From Sclerotinia nivalis (Eukaryota; Ascomycota; Leotiomycetes; Helotiales; Sclerotiniaceae): 64,000 nt of DNA. A program made the translations under genes and the position numbers. The notes under the pieces are model-generated. The model did no database searches and was not told the origin of the DNA. It saw only the letters and a list, made by a program, of their open reading frames with translations. Below, in pieces: positions 11,586 through 22,999 of this stretch (positions within the stretch are counted from its first letter, which is position 1; every line of letters begins with the position of its first letter). The stretch spans positions 620,001-684,000 of the forward strand of contig JAPEIS010000011.1 in assembly GCA_029531795.1 (NCBI GenBank), read 5' to 3'.

Positions 11586-13831
11586 CTAGTATACACGCTT
11601 GAAAGGTGGGACAGCCTTGCACTCATTCTCATCCAGGGTGTGACCAACGACGGCTCTGTAGGTCAAATCAGTCTTTCCTTGTGGCTTCTTTTGGAAGGTT
11701 AAAGAATGCTTCATCCATTCTTTGTCATCTCTCTCTGGGTAATCTTCACGGGCATGTGCTCCTCGAGATTCCTTTCTGGCGGCAGCTGCCTCGGCGGTTT
11801 GAACACTAGGTCAAGTTAGGATGGAAATGTTCTAAATTCAAAGGCGTGCGTAGGAAGAACTTACGCGCAAGTCAACAAATTTCTCAATTCCAAGGTTTCA
11901 ACCAAATCCGAGTTCCAGATCATGCTTCGGTCTTGAGTCTTGATATCCTTGAATGTTTGATCGACAGCGTTAATCTTTGTGACACCCTCATCCAAACTCT
12001 CTTGAGTTCTGAACACACTGACATCTGTCTGCATGGTCTTTTGCATGGCTAGACGGATTTCGTGTGTGCTCTTGGTACCATCGGCAGTTCTGATTTGGTC
12101 GAGAACACTAATAGATTCGGCACCAGCATCGGCACTAATTTCCTTGTGTGGCATACCAGGCTCGAAGTTATCGCGAATTGTGTGGGATACTGCACGACCG
12201 AAAACAATCAAATCAAGAAGTGAGTTGGCTCCGAGACGGTTGGCACCATGTACGGAAACACAAGCAGCTTCACCGCATGCGAAAAGACCTGGTACAACCT
12301 TATCCTTACCCTCAGCATCAACAGTGAGAACCTCACCAGTGTACTTGGTTGGAATACCACCCATGTTGTAGTGGACGGTTGGGAGAACTGGGATAGGTTG
12401 CTTGGTAACATCGACACCGGAGAAAATGGATGCTGTCTCAGAAATACCTGGAAGACGTTCGTGGAGAACATCAGGTGGAAGATGGCTGAGTTGGAGGTAA
12501 ATGTGATCCTTGTCTGGACCAACACCACGTCCTTCTCTGATCTCCATGGTCATTGATCTGGAAACAACGTCACGAGAAGCCAAATCCTTAGCAGTTGGTG
12601 CGTAACGTTCCATAAATCTTTCACCCTCAGAGTTGAGAAGATATCCACCCTCACCACGAGCACCTTCAGTGATCAAGCAACCAGCGCCATAAATACCGGT
12701 AGGATGGAATTGAACGAATTCAAGATCCTGGTTAGGTAATCCTGCACGAGCGACCATAGCCATTCCATCACCAGTACAAGTGTGTGCAGATGTACAACTG
12801 AAGTAGGCACGTCCGTAACCACCGGTGGCTAAAACAGTGTTGTGTGCGCGGAATCTGTGGAGAGTACCGTCTTCTTGGTTGTATGCGATTACACCCTTAC
12901 ATTCACCATTCTCCATAATTAAGTCGAGTGCGAAGTATTCAATGAAGTAGTTTGTGTTGTGCCTTAAAGATTGACCGTAAAGAGTGTGGAGAAGTGCATG
13001 TCCGGTTCTGTCAGCAGCTGCACAACATCTGTATGCTTGACCACCCTTTCCGAAATTTTGTGATTGACCACCAAAGGCACGCTGATAGCTAAATGGACTT
13101 TGTTAGTATAGTGCCATAAATGAGCTACCAGTTCTGCTTACATCTTGCCGTCGTCCGTTCTTGAAAATGGGCAACCATAGTTTTCCAATTCAATGACGGA
13201 TGCTGGTGCTTCTCTTGTCATATAATGAATAGCATCTTGATCTCCTAACCAATCTGAACCCTTGACAGTATCGTACATGTGCCATCTCCAGTCATCTTCG
13301 TGCATATTACCCAAAGCGGCATTAATACCTCCTTGCGCCGCTACCGTATGTGATCGAGTTGGGAAAAGTTTCGATATGCATGCAGTATTGAAACCAGCCT
13401 CCGCAAGACCGAATGCTGCTCTTAAACCAGCTCCTCCAGCACCAATGACAATAGCGTCATATTCGTGATCCTACCCAAACAATCAGACACAACATACTTT
13501 CACATGTAACTCGGTATACATACTACGACGGGGTATTTATTGCTCACGAAAGGCGAGGCTTCCTTTGCTCGAAGTGGCGCATGTGTGATAATTCGAGCTG
13601 CCGATTAGATATTAGCCATTGAACCGGACATTAAAGCTGTGGCAGATATACCTGCAGGTCTCGTCGATGAGAAAGATCTGGTTTGATTTTTCAATGCCCT
13701 CGAGAACTAGCATAATGGTAAAGATTAGCATTGTTATTTTTTGACTTGACAGACGCGGGGCCCGAGGTTAAAGAGTGGAACGAACATACCGAAGGACCAG
13801 CTGTGAATCTACGCATAGCAAATGAAGACAT
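11586..13831 (-). CDS. SDH1: Succinate dehydrogenase flavoprotein subunit
   Basis: Six exons (13790-13831, 13652-13706, 13524-13597, 13142-13470, 11865-13088, 11586-11805) join in frame to 647 residues, the usual size for this subunit. The N-terminus ([13 protein letters not shown], then Arg/Ser-rich) is a mitochondrial presequence. The FAD-binding [10 protein letters not shown] lies at residues 67-76, and [13 protein letters not shown] carries His98, the residue that binds FAD covalently in this family. Downstream are GKIYQRAFGG, the active-site region around [21 protein letters not shown], and [14 protein letters not shown]. The C-terminus ends with the family's typical PPFKRVY. The protein oxidises succinate to fumarate in complex II on the matrix side of the inner membrane and feeds ubiquinone. 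All introns are 53-83 bp with canonical ends. It is divergent from the cellobiose dehydrogenase gene, separated by 1.8 kb. Confidence 0.97.
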
Positions 13832-15638
13832 TGTGTAGAATATTATGAAAGAAAGATGAGAGAAGAAGAGTGTGCAACACCAGAATTAATCAGAGGTCTT
13901 TCTATAATAGACCTTTGGAGATTTGGCAATGGAGGCAACTCAGGTTAGTGTCAAGACCCTTCTCCAAATCTTTCAATCCGGCATTAAACAGAACGATGAT
14001 GGCTCGATGTACCTTAGTAAGTTATTTTGATCATCGAACCAATCACATAAATCTATTTCCAATTATTCCCATTGACATTCCGAGCACAAGTAGCCGAAAG
14101 CCGGAAAAATCCGTACACCAGAATCACCAATTCGAGAATGCTTTCTATATTTAACAAATTATCTTTTATACCAATTATATATTTTGAAGGTCGAGTATAC
14201 CTATGCACAACAAAAGAATGAACGTATTCATCCAATTTTCAACCAGAAATATCAAGTGGTTGAATTGATATCGAATTTCCAAAAAACTGTTCATCTGTTT
14301 CTTACCTGCGGTAGATCAATTTCGTATTCGGGAAGGAAAACCAGCAAGATCCTCGATTAATCATTTGTAGGGGGGAAACTTCCCAAGGTTTAAGAGGACA
14401 TCGGACATCATTCTTTTCTTACCATCATACACTTCGTTAACATTTGTAAGCTCCAAAATATCGATATGATGATATACCAGCATTTAGATCCGAAGTATCG
14501 AGCTCTACTAGTTTTCGCAATGAACCTAATCGTCGACGAGAATACCAAGTTGGTTTTGTCAAGTTCCGGAATTAATTTTGGCCGTTTTCATAGAGAAATC
14601 TCATACAGCAAGGTAAAAGAGTAAGCACTCATCTATTCATTTGTATTTGAGCACCGATGCGGTGCTTGAGCTACTGATATACTTTCCAAATATTCTGCCT
14701 CCACGGCAGTGGCCCCCGGAGGGCCAGCGGAGCGTCATTTCAATTGATAGGTTCTATTAATGGGGGCAAGTACCCCAAACTCCAATACCTCGCTGCGCTC
14801 CAAGGTCTTTTTTTTCTTTTTTCAAGGTAATATTTTCTTATATAAACAGCCTGTCTGCACCTGAAAATTCCTTTCCCGCGATACTCACTTGAAGTCTCAT
14901 ATAAACGGAATTTCTGTGCGTTACCGATATATATCATATATGTGCTCTTAGAACCATTTACTTGGGACGATTTGAGTGGTACAGAAATATGTTACGGTTG
15001 TTTCATGCCACAGTATCCGGCAACATGCAATGCACGAAACGGATAATTTGTTTCTTTCTTGGCATGTCAGTTTATGGCAATCCTTCTCTTTACTCCTGGC
15101 AATGAGGTTGAAATACCCATGTTATATCACAAGTTATAAGATGCAAGCCTCCTTCCCCACAGTTTCCCCAGAAAAGTACCTCGTGGTCATTTCACAGTAT
15201 GTGATGACCAGGATGAATGGCGGCAGAAAGTCTCTACGGCGCCGACCTATATCAAAATATATTGGGATTTAATAAATTCCATCTTTTAAGTATCACGTTC
15301 GCCGGCAAGATCATCCGTATAATTTAAAATGGTATGAAATATTGCTCAAGCGACCAAACGGATAATGGGATACCTTTCAAAATCTGGAGAAGTTTTGGCT
15401 CTTGCCCCAATGTTGTGTTTCCCGCATGTCCTTTCTTTTGCTGTCCTGCGAATAGATAGTTTTGAATTCATCCATCAAGTATCACGACATTTCTGATTGG
15501 GCAATGTCCTTCTCCAACCCGTGAATTCATATATAGGTAGGACTGCCTGCCCATGTTAGAATACATCTTTCCAAATTCTCTTCCCGTAGGACAGGTTCTA
15601 TGTACATTTCTTGGTGGATTTTGTAGAAAGTTACCAAT
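13832..15638. other. Divergent spacer between SDH1 and cellobiose dehydrogenase
   Basis: Promoter regions for two outward-reading genes are expected here. No protein-coding gene is visible. The notable content is the cluster of GC-rich hairpins at 14640-14815, listed separately. Confidence 0.6.
14640..14815. repeat. GC-hairpin cluster resembling mitochondrial GC clusters
   Basis: Three compact GC stem-loops sit in an AT-rich background: AGCACC/GGTGCT at 14650-14666, GGCCC/GGGCC at 14711-14725 and GGGG/CCCC at 14763-14776. They are followed by the repeat-like CCTCGCTGCGCTCCAAGG near 14788. Such clusters are familiar from fungal mitochondrial intergenic and intronic DNA, so this may be a nuclear insertion of mitochondrial sequence. 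An old transposon end is an alternative. No coding content remains. Confidence 0.4.
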
Positions 15639-18600
15639 ATGCGGCTTTCGAGTTTATTTTGTGGCATTATCGCCATTGCTTCTTACGGTCGGTTTTGTCC
15701 CACAAGTATCATGTTCACGCATATTCTAACATCTTCTAGCTGTTCACGAGGTATCAAGTCAAGATTTTGCCGCTCATGGCTATTACACCGAGCCTAACAC
15801 AGGCATTACATTCTATACAAGCACCGAAGGTAATGGCACGATCGTGGGCGATGGAGAATTCTCGTTAGTTTCACAAGGAGGCTACACCTTCGGAATAGCA
15901 TTGCCCCCCAGTGCATTGACTACAGACTCTTATGACTATATTGGCTTAATTGTGAGTTCGGTTCATATCTACAATATGACAATAGCTAATTGAACAAGAT
16001 CGGTTCACTTCCTAATGGTACAGGATGGAGTGGTGTTGTTCACGGTCAACAACTTAGTGCTTCAATGCCAGGACATTTGCTACTAATCGCTTGGCCTTAC
16101 AATGGTCAAATAATAACTTCATTTCGTTATGGGTAAGTCTCTTCAGTCCTATATTTAATACGATTATATTTGTGAGCTGACAGATATCGAATAGTTCCTA
16201 TTCTACACCTGTACTATATGGAGGATCTGCGAGCGTAACACAGCTTTACTCCTCTGTCAATTCTACACACTGGGTTCTCGTCTATAAATGCACCAATTGC
16301 TTAAAATTCGATGATCCAACTCAAACAGAATACAATGTTAGCACATCGGCAGGTGGTTTCGAGTATGGGTGGGCTCAAAACATTGGAGCTCCAGATAACC
16401 CTTCTGATCCTGCTAATGCGGTCATATATCGTAAGATCTTTGAATAATTTGTTATACCTTGAGCTTAACTACGCTCTTTGTGTGTATCTAGTGCCACACG
16501 CAGCCCTTCTTTTACTTGTTCTATCCCATCATAAACATTCTAACGACAACAGAGCACAATAATGGCATGGGAGAATTTTCTATTAAAGTGGCTTCGGCAA
16601 CCCAATCCTCTTATTCACAATGGGCATCTATGACTGCCACGATCACAGCAACTACCGGTACAGCCACTGCTACCGCTACTTATTCCACATCTCCAATTCC
16701 AACTTCCACATCCTATGATTATATCGTTGTTGGTGGAGGGGTACGTATAATTCCTTTCTTATGGTCGTTTATTGTCACGGAAAGGGATATCATAGGACCT
16801 CACTTCTTTATGGGCTCCTAGGCTCTCCCCTCGAGTCGTGATTGGTTTTGTATCCTTGATATTGAGAAATGAAACACTGAAATTTCTTTTACTCTAGGCT
16901 GGAGGAGTTCCGATGGCAGACAAACTTGCCCAAAGTGGAAAGTCTGTACTCTTGATAGAAAAGGGGGTTGCTTCTTCGGCTAGATGGGGTGGAAGTAAGT
17001 ACTATAATAACCATAAACTACACCCACTAACAATTTTTAGCGATTCGACCTGAAAGTGGCTGGCTTTCTGGAAGTAATCTCACTTGGTTTGATATCCCAG
17101 GAGAATGTAACAGAATTTGGCATGGTGGAAGTGCTGGTGCCGCTTGTGATGATATCGATCAAATGGCTGGATGCATTTTGGGAGGAGGTACTGCTGTCAA
17201 TGCAGGTCTATGGTGGAATCCAGATCCATCGGACTGGGATTACAATTTTCCTCCTGGATGGCAATCAAAAGATGTAGCAGCCGCTACCTCGAGAGTCTTT
17301 AGCATAATTCCCGGCACGGATCATCCTTCGATGGATGGTAAATTATACCTTCAGTCAGGGTACAACATCGTCGCAGGTGGTCTTAAAAATGCTGGTTGGA
17401 CAAATGTCACAGCGAACAGTGTACCGGCCCAAAAGAATCGAACATTTGCCTATGCGCCATACATGTACATCAATGGAGAGCGCGGTGGTCCACTAGCAAC
17501 CTATTTGGTGGATGCAAACAAGCGCTCCAACTTCCATATGTGGCTTAACACCAGTGTGAAGAGAATCATTCGTGATGGAGGACATGCAACAGGTTTATTG
17601 GTTGAGGCTACAAGTAATGGAGGTCGACAAGGAGTCGTTAATCTGACTGCAGTCACAGGTCGAGTAATAGTAGCAGCAGGTGCTTTTGGAACCCCCAAAC
17701 TCCTTTTCAGAAGTGGAATCGGTCCCACAGATCAACTAAATGTAGTCCTATCCTCCACGGACGGCCCAACAATGATTAACTCAAGCTACTGGTATAATCT
17801 TCCTGTTGGTTACAACCTCGACGATCATCTTAACACCGACACACAAATCTCTCATCCTAATATATCCTACTACGATTGGGTAGCCGCATGGAATACCCCG
17901 ATCACCACAGACGCCACCTCCTACCTGACCAAACGCATTGGACCCCTCGCCCAAGCAGCCCCAGACATAGGTCCCATGTTCTGGGAGCAAATCACACCCG
18001 GCGATGGCATCCCCCGCGCCATTCAATGGACCTCACGAGTCGAAGGTGATACACCCAATGCCATGACCCTCTCCTCCTACCTCGGACGCGGTCAAGTCGG
18101 TCCTCGAGGACGAACAACAATAAGTAAAGGTCTCACCATGTCCGTCTCTACCATGCCATGGGGAAACAAATATGATCTTGCTGCCGTCGCTACAGCTATC
18201 GATCATATGGTCGCAGCCTTATCGACGGTTAAAAATCTAACTTTTATTTATCCGCCGCCTGGAATGACAGGTGCGCAATATGTGGCCAGTGTACCGCTTG
18301 CGTATGGGAATATTGGAGCGAGACGTTCGAATCATTGGTTAGGAACTGCAAAAATGGGAACGGATTCGGGACTACTTGGTGGGACTTCGGTGGTTGATTT
18401 AAATGCACTTGTTTATGGAACTGATAATATTCATGTTGTTGGTATGTATTTTCTTCTAACATGTCATTTAATTGATTTTTCTTCAAGCACTCCCTTAATT
18501 TCACTCTCGAAATAATCATATACTAATAATTTAGATGCATCCATCTTCCCGGGTATGCCCTCCACAAACCCTAGTTCCCTAATCGTCATAGCGGCCGAAC

Positions 18601-18832
18601 ACGCAAGTCAGAAAATCCTCGCATTACCTACTTTAAAAACATTACCTCAATTTGCGCAATGTGGAGGCTTATATTTTGATTACACGACTGGAGGTGCTTG
18701 TGCAGCGCCTTATAAGTGTACGGTGGGGAATTCGTATTATTGGCAGGTATGTATTTTGTAATCTTACTATGAGGAGTTTTCTAGCGGTATTGTAAACTTT
18801 GGGACTAATGTGATTTTGTGTAGTGTTTGTGA
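15639..18832 (+). CDS. Cellobiose dehydrogenase with C-terminal CBM1
   Basis: Nine exons (15639-15687, 15740-15951, 15999-16132, 16195-16430, 16553-16740, 16898-16994, 17041-18441, 18535-18746, 18824-18832) join in frame to 845 residues. A signal peptide (MRLSSLFCGIIAIASYA) leads into a haem-b cytochrome domain (about 25-235). Candidate axial ligands are the Met just before LLLIAWP and the His of QHNNGMGEF. A Ser/Thr-rich linker precedes a GMC flavodehydrogenase domain with YDYIVVGGGAGG at the FAD site and NHWLGTAKMG holding the catalytic His (about 737). The last 35 residues are a family 1 cellulose-binding module (QCGGLYF...YYWQCL). This is the class IIA ascomycete architecture. The secreted enzyme oxidises cellobiose and passes electrons to lytic polysaccharide monooxygenases. 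The first donor (GTCGGT) is weak, but the join restores frame and an AxA-like cleavage site. Confidence 0.95.
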
Positions 18833-21800
18833 GGGTAGAAGAGGGGAAGGGGAGAAAAGGAAGGAATGGGAGTGTGGATGAAATGGAGTGCACGAGTCAG
18901 AAGAATGAATGGAGGAATGAGATAGTGTGTGGAAATTCATAGTTATGCTTCCATTACATTGTACATACTCCCTCCGATCGATAATCTAGATCTCATCTAT
19001 TTCTGAGAAACACATCTTTTCCTTTTCCTTTTTCCTAATTTTACTGTATGGTATCAATGTTACTTCATTCGTACCAGATGCGGAATAACAGTCTGCATTA
19101 TTCCATTTAGCCTATGTACCCCAGATCATTCATTCATATATATATTCACCCTCATGCAATGTAACCCACCCACCCACCACTTTATATCGAAAAATCCCCG
19201 ATTCATGTAAGCCTAACAAAGAGTATTCCAAATTTCGGAATCAAGGACCGTTGGATCTTTTTCCTTCTTTCCTTCATATTTATTATCAACTCATGTGTGC
19301 TGGCAATACTCGTACTAGGTACTGGTAGCTTAATCAAAATATTCTATTCGAGGACTACTTTATCCATTTTGCATGATTACATGGGAATAGTTGGGGAGTT
19401 AGCTTAGCTTACCTCACTTTATATTTTCAAGGAGTATACGAAGAGTTTAACAATACTTATATATAGGGAGGACTGCTGGATAGTTAGGTAGGTGGGTAGC
19501 GAGCGCTATTTGATATCTGAATATTTGGAGATCTCTATGTGACGGTATGAATACAACTCCTGATCCATGAAAGTAAAAGAAAGTTATTATATATTTGTAT
19601 ACTCGTATATGTACCCCAGAAAAGTAAATCCTCAATCTTAGATCTTAAATTTCGCATCTCACTAGGTGACACTTACTCACTACATCTAAAATTCCCATTA
19701 TACCGTTTATAATTATTATTAAATAGAGGACTTGGAATTTTATTACTGAGTGTTTCCTACGGAGTACCTAAGCGCAATAATGCCGGCGCCGATTTTGAGT
19801 AGGCAGCGTAGTAGTTAATTTTACCGATTCTTGTTATTTGCAAGTGAATTAGGAAGAACTGGCGGGTTTGATATAGGAAAGTAGAGTTTCTAGTGCCTGT
19901 TGTATGTATACCTTTACGCTATGCTTGGGTGCCAAGATAGTGCGCGGATGAATGTGATGTATGTGGTAAGTAGCTATGTGAGGCCATGGCCAGCTGAACT
20001 CGAGACTCGAAGACTAGGGGTGAAGATGTGTTTGTGATGTGAATAGTTTTATTATTGTTCATTTTGTTATAGTATTTTGCGCCAGATTGTTTATCTGATG
20101 AGTCGAATCTCATTCCGTGAGCGTGTATCTCGTTCTGGAAAGAATGTTTATTTTAGTAATATGCCTGCTGGTACACTTACTTTTGGTTCCGGCGCGTTTC
20201 AACCCCTTAGTTCACAATATCTTTTTTTGGAAGGGAGGGGGAATCTCGAAGACTTCCACGTCTCCAAGTAGATATCTCATTGGAGCACTCTAGAAAGCTT
20301 TGAATAGTCTATTCAATTCAAAAGTGCCCAAGTAAAACCTACAAGAATAAGAAAAAGCCAACTTCTTTTTCTAATTTATATATATATATATATACATCAA
20401 ACTCCATCAGTCCACGCGCTCCTGACTATCTATCAAGCCCCATAAGGTTAAAGACCAAAAGCTAGCTGCTTTTACAAATAATTGTTGTCCCAACAATCAA
20501 ACATAAAGATAATTTACCACAATTCAAAATAGATGACCCTCCCCACCAAAACCAAAAGAACCCGAGTCTCCTGATCTGCTGAAAAACTCTTCTTCTGATA
20601 CACACACAATATATTCCTCTGCTACTTCATATTTCTCCGGACATTGAAGAATCACAAATAGAATCTCATTAAGGTTATCGATAATTTTTTAGTATCTTTT
20701 AAATTCTTTCACAATTCCATGTTAGTGAAGAATATGGTTCATACGTCCTTATTTATATATCTAAACCGAAGTACTAGTATAAACCAAATGGAGGATTTGT
20801 AGCTGAGGTTTTGGGAAAAGGGGTGCGCTGCTATTTATGTTGTGTGGAAGCAACCAAGATTCGATCATGAGAAGCCGGTAATTGAGAATTATATTTTAGA
20901 TTTTGAAAATCGCTGAATACTTATGTTAGCTTATTTTCAGTATGCTTTCTCTTCAAAGAAATAAGGTATAACTTCTTCTGCATATCAAGCTCAAGTATCA
21001 CTTTTCAAACTAGTGTTTAAATCGATGAGATGCCAATCGAGATGGAAAGGATATTGTGCCTCATGTTGCAAGATCAAAGTAAGATTACGTCCCGATGCTG
21101 TTTTCAAAATATCCTAATTTGGATATTATATTTGTTTTCGCAGTAAGAGGGAGAAATGCTTTAATGACCTCAATATCTCAACGGCTGAGATAATAAACGG
21201 TATTTTGGTGCTTAAATCCGTTAGGTTTGGATTATATAGTTATTACAAGGTAAATTATTGTTAAGAGGAAGATCTTATGATATAGCTCAGGAATAACACA
21301 AACTTATATTCGGTAGATACACCTAGAGATTTCCTAATATTTACAACATATTGCATGTCAAATCTACGCTCTCAATCCATTAGTATCCTTTGTGAAAGGA
21401 TGGAAATAAAACTTCAAGAGTTCACTTTCGGCTAATTCCTCCACTCTAATACAATGCTGCGGCTAGGTGAGTAGACACCGAAGAGGTTGGCACTAGTATT
21501 ATTAGCATTATATTGCTATTCTCTCCCGGGTATGATTCTGCGAATGAATTCTTCCCAGGGCTGTGCATCTCTGATATCAACGTATGGAGGCCATCTTGTG
21601 AAGTGAAGAAATGTAGTTTCAAGAACGACGATTGCGTTGCTCATACGAATCACTACGCTTCTCATCGTATGTATATATATTGAGAGTATAATGCTCATTC
21701 TCCTTCACACGTAGAAAGGAACCCCATGAAACAACTCGAGGGCTTTAGGGAGTTCTGGGTTTAGAATACCATCGCGGCCCGGAATATGTTGTTGTCTGAT

Positions 21801-22999
21801 ATGATATTTGTGTGATCTATCTGGAAGATATAATATATTAGAACGATCACTACCTATATATAAAGATGGAAATGAAAACACAGCTTATTGATACACGAAT
21901 CGCAATAGGCTTAGATTCATCTTGTGGATGGAATTTACTGTTTGACGCCCTGATAGACTTCTACTTTTGAAAACAGTATCAGAGTGATATTTTCTAGCTT
22001 TTCCGAAGGAATATCCCACATATATTTTACTTCCGCTGGACTCAAACCAACCACATCAGATGCTAGTGAACTTCAAGAGCCAGTTTGAAAATTAGGCGGC
22101 TTAAAGAACCACGCTCGAGTCTTGACCATCACGCAACATAGTTTCCGCTCCTGAAAAATAACTGGATTGTATGAGAAATTCTAAATCTCCAACTACCAGC
22201 TATCCTCCTCAACCCTCAAAACTTCTACAATCCAAGCTAGAACATAAAATATAAATTAATAGATACTCTAACATCATATCATAATTACACCCAAAAGAAA
22301 ATTTCTTTCCGTCTTACACGCATAGAGAAAAGAAGTAAGCACGGATGAAGAAAAGAAGTACAGAGGACAAATCACTTTTTGTCTTCAGCGATCTATACTA
22401 TTAGATATAAACACCTAATCATCTACTTAAGACACAATCAATATCAATTACATACATCACAGCCACAAATATTCAACAATCTCCGCCCTTCAGCACCGAC
22501 CAAAATGTTCATTATAAACTGTACTAGGCTAACAAGATTTCTCTCTCAAAGTAAGCAGCGATGATAAATGCTCAAGTTCCCTCTATTAATAATTAATAAT
22601 CTCTAAGCGAGAAAGTATATGATAGATATCCTTACTCTCTATAACTTTCAAATTTATTGATATGATATAATTATATTATCAATTATCTTAACTATCCCAT
22701 CCCATCCCATCCCATCCCATTTCATCTCATACTCCGATTATAATAAAAACAAAAACAATAACAATCTATACTATCCATCCCACTATATCTTCCCCAATCC
22801 CTACAATCCAACACTTAACATATATTACAATCAGCGACCTTCATTAAGGTACATATTGGTCTCAATGAGTTGGTTTAGAAAAGATGAATGAATGAATTAC
22901 ACGGGAAAAATAATCGAAACACGAAAGAAGTAAGGAAGTAAGTGAGTTAATCATTTATAAATCAAGTCTTAACTCCCAACGCTTAAAACGCTTAGATCG
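18833..22999. other. Long AT-rich spacer between convergent genes
   Basis: These 4.2 kb carry no recognisable protein gene. The few open frames of 60-75 codons lack homology signals and coding-like composition. It must contain both 3' UTRs. It holds TACGGAGTA at 19758-19766, a TA dinucleotide run near 20380 and a CCCAT pentamer repeat at 22696-22720. A decayed transposon or a long non-coding RNA could lie here, but nothing visible proves it. Confidence 0.55.
22696..22720. repeat. (CCCAT)5 microsatellite
   Basis: Five perfect pentamer units followed by degenerate units. Non-coding, 3' of the tyrosine phosphatase gene. Confidence 0.9.
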
